A stretch of 64,000 nucleotides of DNA from Hymenobacter fodinae. GTDB taxonomy: Bacteria > Bacteroidota > Bacteroidia > Cytophagales > Hymenobacteraceae. The first letter of the stretch is position 1; the number at the start of each line of letters is the position of its first letter. The stretch covers positions 248,001 to 312,000 of the forward strand of contig NZ_SRLA01000004.1 in NCBI RefSeq assembly GCF_004745825.1, in the 5' to 3' direction. The notes beneath the pieces were generated by a model. It was not told where the DNA came from. It did not search any database and saw nothing but the letters and a program-made list of their open reading frames with translations. This document shows positions 52,440 through 59,897 of this stretch, piece by piece. A program made the translations under genes and the position numbers.

Positions 52440-54011
52440 TTAGTGGGCGGCGTTCAGGTCAACTTTCTCGCCGGGCTTAGCGCGTTTAATCAAGAAGATC
52501 AGCGGCACGCACAACAAGAAGAAGGTTCCAATCATCAGGAAGGTTTGAGAGTACGTGATGAGAGCCGTCTGCTTCATAAGCATGCCTTCGAGGGCGGCAT
52601 AGGCCTGGCGCTGTGCCTGCACCATATCGGCTCCCTTAGCCATAAAGCTGGCTATTAAGCCTTGCATACGCTGCTGGGTCTCAGGGTCGTAGAGCGAGAT
52701 GTTGGGCAACAGGCCTACGCGGTTCTGCATAGTCGTGCGCTCCAGATACGTACCCACCAGGGCCACCCCAAATGAGCCGCCCAGCTGACGAATCATACCG
52801 GTGAGACCAGCAGCCTGGCCGGCGTCTTTACCGCTCAGACCTGCCAACGACATGGTGGTAATGGGCAGGAACAGCAGAGCCAGTCCAAAGCCACGCAGCA
52901 TGAGGGGCCAGAAGAAGTCGCTCTCGCCGGCGGTGGGCGAAATCTGGGTGCTCATCCAGTAGGAGAAGACAAAGAAGACGGCAAAACCCACCGGCAGCAT
53001 GAACTTCTGCGACACCCCCGCCTGGATAGATTTACCCACAATTGGCATCATGAAGCCCGAAAGCAAGGCACCCGGCAGCAGCAGGTAACCAGTTTGCTCA
53101 GCCGTGAAGCCCAAAATGCGTTGGCAGAAGATGGGGAACACGAACACCGAGGCAAACAACCCGAAGCCTAGAATAAAGCTTAGGAAGGAGCCTACTGCCA
53201 GGTTCCGGCTTTTACCCAGTACCCGCAGATCTACCACGGGCTGCTTGGCCGTCAGCTCCCGCCAGATAAAGCCAACCATACCAATGATGGTAAGGCCCGT
53301 GAAGAGCAGAATGCTCTGGTCTTCAAACCAGTCATTGCTTTCGCCTTGCTCCAGCACGTATTGCAACGAGCCTACCCCTAGCACCAGCAGGAAAATACCT
53401 AGCCAGTCGATTTCGCCGATAGGCCTACGAACGGCATTCTTGATCCGCTCGGGGTCACGAATAAACAGGGTGGTGAAGATGGAGGCCATGATGCCCACCG
53501 GCACATTCACGTAGAAAATCCAGGGCCAGTCGTAGTTATCCACAATCCAGCCACCCAGCGTCGGGCCTATGGTTGGGCCAATGATAACCCCCATGCCAAA
53601 CAGCGCCTGGCCTAGCGCCAGCTGCTGGGGCGGGAAGGTATCAATGAGAATAGCTTGGGAGGTAGCCATGAGTGCACCGCCGCCCACGCCCTGGATAAAG
53701 CGGAAGGCTACCAGTTCCCAAATGTTAGTGCTCTGCCCGCAAGCCATGGAGGCCAGCGTAAAGAGTATCACGGAGAACAGGTAGTAATTCTTGCGGCCGA
53801 ACTGCTCGGCCAGGAAGCCCGTCATCGGAATCACGATAACGTTGGCAATGGCATACGAAGCCACTACCCAGCTTACCTCCTGTTGGGTGGCCGAGAGGTT
53901 ACCCATCATCTGGGTAAGGGCCACGTTCACGATGCTGGTATCAATTAGCTCCAGCAAGCAGCACATCACCACCGTAATGACGATGATCCACTTGGTAAAT
54001 CCGGTTTCCAA
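52440..54011 (-). CDS. DHA2 family MFS drug efflux transporter (EmrB-like)
   Basis: 523 residues with the 14-helix DHA2 layout. Helix 1 reads WIIVITVVMCCLLELIDTSIVNVAL, with the D-T-S-I-V-N-V-A-L motif of this class. Motif A-like GFLAEQFGRKNYYL follows helix 2, and motif C-like GPTIGPTLGGWI is in helix 5. It exports drugs or other amphipathic compounds by proton antiport and works with the HlyD/EmrA adaptor encoded 92 bp upstream and an outer-membrane TolC channel. It is the last gene of the tolC-usp-hlyD-emrB unit. Confidence 0.95.
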   Translation of the reverse strand: METGFTKWIIVITVVMCCLLELIDTSIVNVALTQMMGNLSATQQEVSWVVASYAIANVIVIPMTGFLAEQFGRKNYYLFSVILFTLASMACGQSTNIWELVAFRFIQGVGGGALMATSQAILIDTFPPQQLALGQALFGMGVIIGPTIGPTLGGWIVDNYDWPWIFYVNVPVGIMASIFTTLFIRDPERIKNAVRRPIGEIDWLGIFLLVLGVGSLQYVLEQGESNDWFEDQSILLFTGLTIIGMVGFIWRELTAKQPVVDLRVLGKSRNLAVGSFLSFILGFGLFASVFVFPIFCQRILGFTAEQTGYLLLPGALLSGFMMPIVGKSIQAGVSQKFMLPVGFAVFFVFSYWMSTQISPTAGESDFFWPLMLRGFGLALLFLPITTMSLAGLSGKDAGQAAGLTGMIRQLGGSFGVALVGTYLERTTMQNRVGLLPNISLYDPETQQRMQGLIASFMAKGADMVQAQRQAYAALEGMLMKQTALITYSQTFLMIGTFFLLCVPLIFLIKRAKPGEKVDLNAAH

Positions 54012-54103
54012 TGTCGTAGTGCTTAAGGAGAGGTGCGCGGCACCCGACTCGTACTCAGCTCAATGAAGAGCTAAGCCCATTCGCCGAGTACCACGCACTA
54101 AAC

Positions 54104-55210
54104 TTATTTCGTCGCAACTGTAGCGGTTACGCTCATACCGGCACGCAGGGGGTGCTCGGGGTCAACTTTGTCGAGGATGATTTTCACGGGTACGCGCTGG
54201 GTTACTTTCACGAAGTTACCGGAAGCGTTATCAGGGGGCAGCAGGGCAAAACGAGCACCCGTAGCCGCCGACAGCGACTCGATTTTACCCGTGAATTCTT
54301 CGTGTGGGTAAGCGTCTACCTCCACACTCACGGGCTGGCCTACGCGCATATTCTCCAGCTGAGTCTCCTTGAAGTTAGCAATAACCCACGTGCGGCTGCT
54401 AGCTACAATGCCAAACAGTTGCTGACCAGGACCTACTACTTGGCCGGGCTGCACACCTTTCTTGCTTACGGTACCATCGGCCGGAGCTTTGATGGTGGTA
54501 TAGCTCAGCTGCAGCTGGGCATTGTCGAGGTCGGCTTGGCGCTGCTTTACCACGGCTTCGGCTACGGCTACTTGCTGCTGAGCGGCAGTTACCTGCTGGC
54601 GAGCCACCGCTACTTGCTCCTGAGCAGTAGCCCGCTGAGCAGTAGTAGAGCGCAGATTAGCCTGCACGGCGTCGTAGTCACTTTGCGGAATGATATCTTC
54701 TTTGCGCAGGAATTCGCTACGCTTCAAGTCTTTCTGCAGACGTGCACGGTTAGCGTCGCTCACGCCAATAGTGGCCTGGGCGGTGCGTACGTTAGCTGAG
54801 GCCGTACCTACGGCGGCGCGGGCGGCAATTACGTTAGCTTGGGCGGCAGCCAAAGCAGCCTGGGCAGCATTAACGCGCTGCTGGTAATCGGAGGGGTCAA
54901 GTACTACGAGTACGTCGCCCTTCTTCACTGGCATGTTGTCATCTACTTTCACTTCCAGCACGGGGCCACCTACGCGGGGCAGTACCGGATATACGTCGCC
55001 CTCTACTTGGGCATCGTCGGTTTCCTCGTGGGTTTGTCCGAACTGGTAGCGCTGGTAGCCGAAGTAGCCGCCAATCAGCAGCACCAGGGCTAGAACAATC
55101 AGGATGATGGGGCGCTTAGAGCGGCCCGCCGGTTGCTCGTCCACTACTGGCTCATAAGCCGCAGATTGAGTAGGCGCTACGGTCGAATCGTGTTGAACGG
55201 GGGTTGCCAT
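54104..55210 (-). CDS. HlyD/EmrA family membrane fusion protein
   Basis: 368 residues from the ATG at 55208-55210. The 23 extra residues of the longer frame have no match to the family. One inner-membrane helix (PIILIVLALVLLIGGYFGY, about 32-50) is followed by a lipoyl half-motif (PVLPRVGGPVLEVKVDDNMPVKKGDVLVVLDP), a long coiled-coil hairpin rich in Ala, Gln and Val (about 105-220), the second lipoyl half (TIKAPADGTVSKKGVQPGQVV), and a beta-barrel domain (RTWVIANFKETQLENMRVGQPV). It bridges the MFS pump to TolC. Encoded between a universal stress protein gene and the pump gene. Confidence 0.94.
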   Translation of the reverse strand: MATPVQHDSTVAPTQSAAYEPVVDEQPAGRSKRPIILIVLALVLLIGGYFGYQRYQFGQTHEETDDAQVEGDVYPVLPRVGGPVLEVKVDDNMPVKKGDVLVVLDPSDYQQRVNAAQAALAAAQANVIAARAAVGTASANVRTAQATIGVSDANRARLQKDLKRSEFLRKEDIIPQSDYDAVQANLRSTTAQRATAQEQVAVARQQVTAAQQQVAVAEAVVKQRQADLDNAQLQLSYTTIKAPADGTVSKKGVQPGQVVGPGQQLFGIVASSRTWVIANFKETQLENMRVGQPVSVEVDAYPHEEFTGKIESLSAATGARFALLPPDNASGNFVKVTQRVPVKIILDKVDPEHPLRAGMSVTATVATK

Positions 55211-55283
55211 ATGGGTACTTGGTTGTTCGTTGTCGGTTGTTGAGGAGAGGCTGGTCGAGTGGCCTAGACCAGCCAACAAATAC

Positions 55284-55709
55284 TTACGCCGATTGGCGGT
55301 ATGCTTTGGGGCAGCCAGGCTTTACCAGCAGCGTCACGCACGGAGCAGTGCGCACTACAGATTCGGCGGTGCTACCCATTAAAAAACGCGTGAGGCCCGT
55401 TTGGCCATGTGCTCCAATAACAATTACGTCGGCCGGGTGACGGCGTGCTTCTTCTACGATTTCGTGGGCGGCTTCGCCGTACACAATTGCCGTAGTTACT
55501 TGAGCGCCAGAGGTAAGAGCCGCCTCCCGTTGCTGAGCCATTTGCCGGGCTAGCTCCAAATCATTGAATGGCGCCGTTGGAGCTGCTGGCCCGGGCTCTA
55601 GCACGTGCAGGAGCCGCAGCTCGGCTCCCGTACCCGCCGCCAGGGCCGCCGAGTAGGTTACCAGCGCCTCCGTTGCGGCAGAAAAATCAATCGGACACAG
55701 GATGATCAT
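55284..55709 (-). CDS. Universal stress protein (UspA family)
   Basis: 141 residues from the ATG at 55707-55709, which starts MIILCPIDFSAATEALVTYS in the family-typical way. The longer frame to 55784 runs through a hairpin. The ATP-binding signature G-2x-G-9x-G-S/T is seen as GAHGQTGLTRFLMGSTAESV, so it is of the nucleotide-binding type. UspA proteins act in stress survival and sometimes regulate membrane proteins. Its place between tolC and hlyD in an efflux operon is unusual and hints at a regulatory link with the pump. Spacing to tolC is 97 bp and contains an inverted repeat. Confidence 0.92.
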   Translation of the reverse strand: MIILCPIDFSAATEALVTYSAALAAGTGAELRLLHVLEPGPAAPTAPFNDLELARQMAQQREAALTSGAQVTTAIVYGEAAHEIVEEARRHPADVIVIGAHGQTGLTRFLMGSTAESVVRTAPCVTLLVKPGCPKAYRQSA

Positions 55710-55718
55710 GTCAGGGAA

Positions 55719-55791
55719 TGAGTAATTGAGTGATGAGTGAGTTAGGCGAGTGAATGCGTGGTACCAATTGAGTACTTCACTCAATTACTCA
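55719..55791. repeat. 15-bp inverted repeat between tolC-like and uspA-like genes
   Basis: TGAGTAATTGAGTGA (55719-55733) and TCACTCAATTACTCA (55777-55791) are exact complements with a 43-nt loop. The stem sits just before the uspA start on the minus strand and 16 bp after the tolC stop. It could set differential expression inside the operon by processing or attenuation. Confidence 0.65.
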
Positions 55792-55806
55792 GTCACTCAA
55801 CCACAG

Positions 55807-57132
55807 CTACCAAATCTGCTCGCCGGTGGCGCGCTTGAGCTGGTACTGGCCTAGCGTGTAGTTGTAGATGGCCTGCAGACGAGCTAGGCGCGCTTGAGCC
55901 AATGACGTTTCAGCATCCAGCACGTCGAGGTTGTTGCCTACCCCATAGCGGTAACGGGCCTGGGCGCGGGTAAGGGCGTCGGTGGCCTGGTTGATTTGCT
56001 GAAGGGAGTTGTCGTAGCGGGCCGTGCTCGATTGAATGTTGTTAGCAGCCTGGCGCACGTCGGCGCGCACCTGCTCCTGGGTATCCAGAATCCGAGCCTG
56101 CGCACCCCTAATGTTGGCGGCAGCTTCTACCCGCTGGTTTTTGTTGCGGTTACCATCATAAATGGGCACCGAAAGCTGTACCACCCCCACCGAGTTCGGA
56201 CGAATGCGGTCAAGGTTAGGCAGGTAGCCGTTCTTGGCACCTAGCTGTCCACCCACACCCAGCAATGGCATATTACTACGCTCAATCAGCTTCAGGTTCA
56301 GATTAGCCGTTTGCTCAGCGTCGCGGGCCAGCTTTATTTCCGGGCGGTTGGCCTCGGCGTTGGAGAAGGCAGCATTCACATCAATGGCCTGGGGCTGGTA
56401 CGTGAAAGTACCACGCACGGGCACGTTCACGTACTCTGGGCGGTGCAGTAACCGGGCTAGCTGGGCCTGCTGGTTGTTAAGCTGATTTTGCAGGTCTATT
56501 TTGGCGTTCTGGGCCTGCGTAATGCGCACCTGCGTGGTGGTCACGTCGAAGCGGGTGCTAACGCCCCCTTCCACGCGCTTTTCCATCTCGCGCTGGTGCT
56601 GCTGCAAGGAGGCAATCTGGGCATCTTGTACCTTAATGCTCTCCCGCACAAACAGAATATTGTAGTACACCTGCACAGCCGAATAGGCCAGGTCACGGCG
56701 TGTTACGTTTATCTGGTCGGCGGCCGTTAGGCGGCGGCTTTCTGCTAGGTTGTAGGTAGCATCCTTCTTACCGAAGTCCAACAGACCATACTGCAGCGTG
56801 ATGTGGGCGTCGTAGTTATTGTTAGGAGCTAACTGGAAAGCAGGAGCCTCAGGGCTGAGCTGCACCTTCACCACGGGGTCGACGCGGGTGTAGGTAGCCG
56901 TACCGGTGATTTGCGGTAAGAAGCCACCACGAGCTTGGGTCACGCGGCTGGTAGCGGCATTTACTTCCTCTTCCAGTGAGGTAATGGCAGGGTTTGCGTC
57001 TAGCACCGAACGGATGGTGCCATCCAGCGTTAGAGAATCAGAGATAATAGGCCCTTGTTGTGCATGGGCCGCGCCGGCGGTCAGGAGCCCTAAGGCAACC
57101 AGGGGGACGGCTATTGTTGGTCGGGAAAGCAT
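55807..57132 (-). CDS. TolC family outer-membrane efflux channel
   Basis: 441 residues, signal peptide MLSRPTIAVPLVALGLLTAGAAHA. It has the duplicated outer-membrane efflux pattern: LTLDGTIRSVLDANPAITSLEEEVNAA then the mid-chain repeat (NAAFSNAEANRPEIKLARDAEQTA), long helices rich in Gln, Ala and Arg (VTTTQVRITQAQNAKIDLQN; RADVRQAANNIQSSTARYDN), and the closing NNLDVLDAETSLAQARLARL. It is the first gene of the efflux operon and is divergent from the sigma-54 activator. Together with HlyD and the MFS pump it makes a tripartite exporter across both membranes. Confidence 0.95.
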   Translation of the reverse strand: MLSRPTIAVPLVALGLLTAGAAHAQQGPIISDSLTLDGTIRSVLDANPAITSLEEEVNAATSRVTQARGGFLPQITGTATYTRVDPVVKVQLSPEAPAFQLAPNNNYDAHITLQYGLLDFGKKDATYNLAESRRLTAADQINVTRRDLAYSAVQVYYNILFVRESIKVQDAQIASLQQHQREMEKRVEGGVSTRFDVTTTQVRITQAQNAKIDLQNQLNNQQAQLARLLHRPEYVNVPVRGTFTYQPQAIDVNAAFSNAEANRPEIKLARDAEQTANLNLKLIERSNMPLLGVGGQLGAKNGYLPNLDRIRPNSVGVVQLSVPIYDGNRNKNQRVEAAANIRGAQARILDTQEQVRADVRQAANNIQSSTARYDNSLQQINQATDALTRAQARYRYGVGNNLDVLDAETSLAQARLARLQAIYNYTLGQYQLKRATGEQIW

Positions 57133-57165
57133 ACGGATGTACGACTTGGTAGTGCCCGCCTAATA

Positions 57166-57180
57166 ACCAATGATGTGCCA
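57166..57180 (-). promoter_or_regulatory. Weak sigma-54-like -24/-12 site for the efflux operon
   Basis: On the minus strand TGGCAC (exact -24 core), 5 bp, then TGGT where the consensus is TTGC. The -24 half is perfect and the -12 half keeps only T and the first G. It is 34-48 bp before the tolC start, a normal distance. Support comes mainly from the divergent sigma-54 activator. Confidence 0.35.
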
Positions 57181-57283
57181 GCTCATTAAAATCTCTTTAA
57201 TGTCATGCAAAACTGCTCATAGGACACTGTAAAGGCTGAAAATATTTTTAAAATACAAATTTACGGCTTTGCAGTCACGCAGC

Positions 57284-57340
57284 TTTATTCCTTAAATATC
57301 AGGATTACCTAAAAATTATTCCTGATATTTAAGGAATAAA
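57284..57340. promoter_or_regulatory. Perfect 21-bp AT-rich dyad, possible activator binding site
   Basis: Arms 57284-57304 and 57320-57340 are exact complements (core CCTTAAATATCAGG) with a 15-nt spacer. It lies about 150 bp upstream of tolC and about 110 bp upstream of the activator gene. That is where enhancer-like sites of sigma-54 activators are found. No T-run and no gene end nearby, so a terminator is unlikely. Confidence 0.55.
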
Positions 57341-57447
57341 TTGATGTTCAACAGCACAACTAGCGGCTCTTTGTACTGAAGTTGAAGCACATTTTGCTGG
57401 ACAAATTCCCAATAAACTCTTCGCGCTGCACCTAGTTTCCGACTTCT

Positions 57448-59550
57448 ATGCCAGACCAAGACGATTCTCTGCTGCTGTACCTTAATGATGCTATTGCTAC
57501 GACCCGCAACAAGGAGGACTTGTTTCGGAACATGACGGAAAAGCTGCGGCTAATATTTCCATTTGATGCTATTACCATCATTTCGCTGGATGCTGACCTG
57601 CAGTACCGCCGGATTTTTATGCGCGACTATTTGGGCGAGGTTATTATCCCTACTGTTCCGGATCCTAAACTGATTCGGAAGTCGGTAGAGGGTACGCCCA
57701 TTGCTCAATTCGTGCGGCAAAAGCACCTGCGCCACTATGATTTGCAGGAGTTCTTAGACCAGAACGGAGACTTCCCACCATTCAGGGGGTTGCTAGAACA
57801 GGGCATGCGTTACATGACGGTGGTGCCCCTGCGCACGGGCGGCAACCTAATTGGATTACTTTCCTTGGTGGCCCGGCGTCGCCCTGAGCTTTCGGAGCAA
57901 GACGATGACCTGCTGGAGAAAATTGGCAGCCTAGTGGCGGTAGCTGTCACCAACGCACTAGCGTTTGAGGACATTGCTCGCCGCGAGCAGGAGAAGACCA
58001 TGCAGCTGGCCCTTAACAACGCTCTGCTAAGCATTAAAGAGCGCGGAGAGCTGTTTCGGGCCATTGCCACGGAAATTAACCGGGTAGTGGCCTACGATTA
58101 CTTTGGGGTGCGGATGCGCCAGCCTGACTCGCCGGTGCGGGCGCTGGCGGAGTTTAACAAGCAGCCCGATGGGACCTTTCAGGCCTTGGAGGAAAACCGT
58201 TACGACTCCTTCCCGCAGTCGGATGCCAGCAGGCAGGCCGTAATGGCGCTGTTCTCAGAGCCGGGCGTGTATGTAGGGGCCGATTTTGAAGTCTTGGCCC
58301 GCCGCTACGATCTGCTACGCTACATCCGGGAGGAGCGCGGCACCCAATCCTTGCTTTGCGTTCCGCTTAGCTCCGGCGACGAGTCGACGGCGGTGGTTAT
58401 TCTGGCCAGCTATCAGCCTTTTGCCTTCTCCGCCGAAACGCTGGAGCTGATCTTGACCCTTGTACCGCAGATTCGGCTGGCCATTCAGAACGTGTTGGCC
58501 TTTGAGCAGATTGACCTGCTGCGTACCCAGCTGGAGCGGGAACGCACTTACCTCATCGACGAAATCAACACCACCGCGGCCGCCCGCCTCGACGACTTTG
58601 TGGGTGGCAGTGCCGTGATGCAGCAGGTGTATACCCGCCTGGCCCAGGTAGCCCCCACCGACACTACCGTGCTGATTGAAGGGGAAACCGGCACTGGCAA
58701 GGAACTGGTGGCCCGCGCCTTGCATAACCTGTCGCCCAGAGCCGAGCGGGCTCTGATTAAGCTCAACTGCGCCGCTTTGCCCGCTCAGCTCATCGAGAGC
58801 GAGCTATTTGGCCATGAGAAAGGCGCCTTTACCGGAGCCCACGACCGCCGCATTGGCAAGTTTGAGCTGGCCGATGGAGGTACTATCTTCTTGGATGAAG
58901 TGGGCGAGTTACCTCTCGATTTGCAAGCGAAGCTGCTGCGGGTGCTCCAGGAAAAAGAGTTTGAGCGCATTGGGGGTCGGCGGGTTATTGCCGCCAACGT
59001 GCGGGTTATTGCGGCCACAAACCGGGTGCTGGAGGAAGAAGTGGCGGCCGGGCGCTTCCGCGCCGACCTGTACTATCGCCTCAACGTATTCCCGATACGG
59101 CTGCCCCCTCTGCGCGAGCGGCCCGAGGATATTGAGCCCCTGATGCGCTACTTCCTGGAGCGTTTCACGAAGCAAATGGGAAAACCCGTGCGGGGCCTAC
59201 GCGAGCGAGACCTCCGCGCCATGAAGCAATACAGCTGGCCAGGTAATGTGCGCGAGCTAGAGCATGTACTGGAACAGGCCGTCATTGTCAGCCAAGGGCC
59301 TTTCCTGGAGTTTGCGGGTTTCTCGGCGGTTGCTCAAGCAGCTCAGGCCCCAGTGGCAACCCCAGATGCTGGTGGGCCTATCAAAACCCTGAAAGACCAA
59401 GAGCGTGACCACATATTGGCGGCCCTGCGCCGCACGGGCGGCCGAGTTAGTGGCCCTACTGGGGCCGCCATCTTGCTAGATATCAACCCCAAAACGCTGG
59501 AGGCCCGGATGAAAAAGCTAGGCATTCAGCGCACCATCACGGCGGGGTAG
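57448..59550 (+). CDS. Sigma-54-dependent Fis family activator with two GAF domains
   Basis: 700 residues. Two GAF-type sensory domains (about 20-165 and 190-350), an AAA+ domain with Walker A GETGTGKE (412-419), the sigma-54 contact loop GAFTGA (459-464) and Walker B GGTIFLDEVGEL, then a Fis-type HTH at the C-terminus (RVSGPTGAAILLDINPKTLEARMKKLG). There is no receiver domain, so it responds to small molecules rather than phosphorylation, like FhlA or NorR. It is divergent from the tolC-usp-hlyD-emrB operon, which it probably controls through the dyad and -24/-12 site in between. The intact GAFTGA implies a functional sigma-54 in this organism. Confidence 0.94.
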   Translation: MPDQDDSLLLYLNDAIATTRNKEDLFRNMTEKLRLIFPFDAITIISLDADLQYRRIFMRDYLGEVIIPTVPDPKLIRKSVEGTPIAQFVRQKHLRHYDLQEFLDQNGDFPPFRGLLEQGMRYMTVVPLRTGGNLIGLLSLVARRRPELSEQDDDLLEKIGSLVAVAVTNALAFEDIARREQEKTMQLALNNALLSIKERGELFRAIATEINRVVAYDYFGVRMRQPDSPVRALAEFNKQPDGTFQALEENRYDSFPQSDASRQAVMALFSEPGVYVGADFEVLARRYDLLRYIREERGTQSLLCVPLSSGDESTAVVILASYQPFAFSAETLELILTLVPQIRLAIQNVLAFEQIDLLRTQLERERTYLIDEINTTAAARLDDFVGGSAVMQQVYTRLAQVAPTDTTVLIEGETGTGKELVARALHNLSPRAERALIKLNCAALPAQLIESELFGHEKGAFTGAHDRRIGKFELADGGTIFLDEVGELPLDLQAKLLRVLQEKEFERIGGRRVIAANVRVIAATNRVLEEEVAAGRFRADLYYRLNVFPIRLPPLRERPEDIEPLMRYFLERFTKQMGKPVRGLRERDLRAMKQYSWPGNVRELEHVLEQAVIVSQGPFLEFAGFSAVAQAAQAPVATPDAGGPIKTLKDQERDHILAALRRTGGRVSGPTGAAILLDINPKTLEARMKKLGIQRTITAG

Positions 59551-59656
59551 CAGCTTGCCTAGTAGTGCCGGAGCGCCCATAACATTTTGGTCTTTCGTGG
59601 CCGCGCAGAAAGCTCAGCCGTAGGCCAGTCTAGTAATTCACTTTGCCTTGACTGTT

Positions 59657-59782
59657 ATGGCCCAGCCTACCACCACTCCTCAGCATACCGATCCTGCCAC
59701 GAAGAACCAGGAGAAAAAGAACGAAGAAACCATCAAGGACAAGCCCGATGGTAAAAAGAAAACCACCCAGAAGGGTAGTTAA
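59657..59782 (+). CDS. Small highly charged protein, 41 residues
   Basis: ATG at 59657, stop TAA at 59780-59782. The product begins MAQPTTTPQHTDPATKNQ and continues with alternating Lys and Glu/Asp (EKKNEETIKDKPDGKKK), ending TTQKGS. It has no hydrophobic residue after position 1 other than a few Ala and one Ile, so it is disordered and very soluble. It sits alone between the sigma-54 activator and mcrB and is followed 15 bp later by a rho-independent terminator, which supports expression. Composition resembles small stress or hydrophilin-like proteins. Function unknown. Confidence 0.65.
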   Translation: MAQPTTTPQHTDPATKNQEKKNEETIKDKPDGKKKTTQKGS

Positions 59783-59797
59783 CCACGCATTCAGAAG

Positions 59798-59829
59798 AGC
59801 CCGACTACCGATGATAGTCGGGCTTTTTT
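59798..59829 (+). terminator. Rho-independent terminator after the small protein
   Basis: AGCCCGACTA pairs exactly with TAGTCGGGCT around a 7-nt loop, followed by six T. GTGGCCTAG starts right behind it at 59830. Confidence 0.9.
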
Positions 59830-59897
59830 GTGGCCTAGCGCAGCACGAGGGAGCTAAATGCAGCGCTACCGGTGTTTTGACCGTACTTTAGAACCGA

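Larger units (their letters stand above)
57133..57447. other. Divergent control region, efflux operon / sigma-54 activator
   Basis: 315 bp without a gene, markedly AT-rich in the middle (57230-57345). It holds a partial -24/-12-like site facing tolC (57166-57180) and a perfect 21-bp dyad (57284-57340). I found no clear TAnnTTTG box. Confidence 0.6.
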
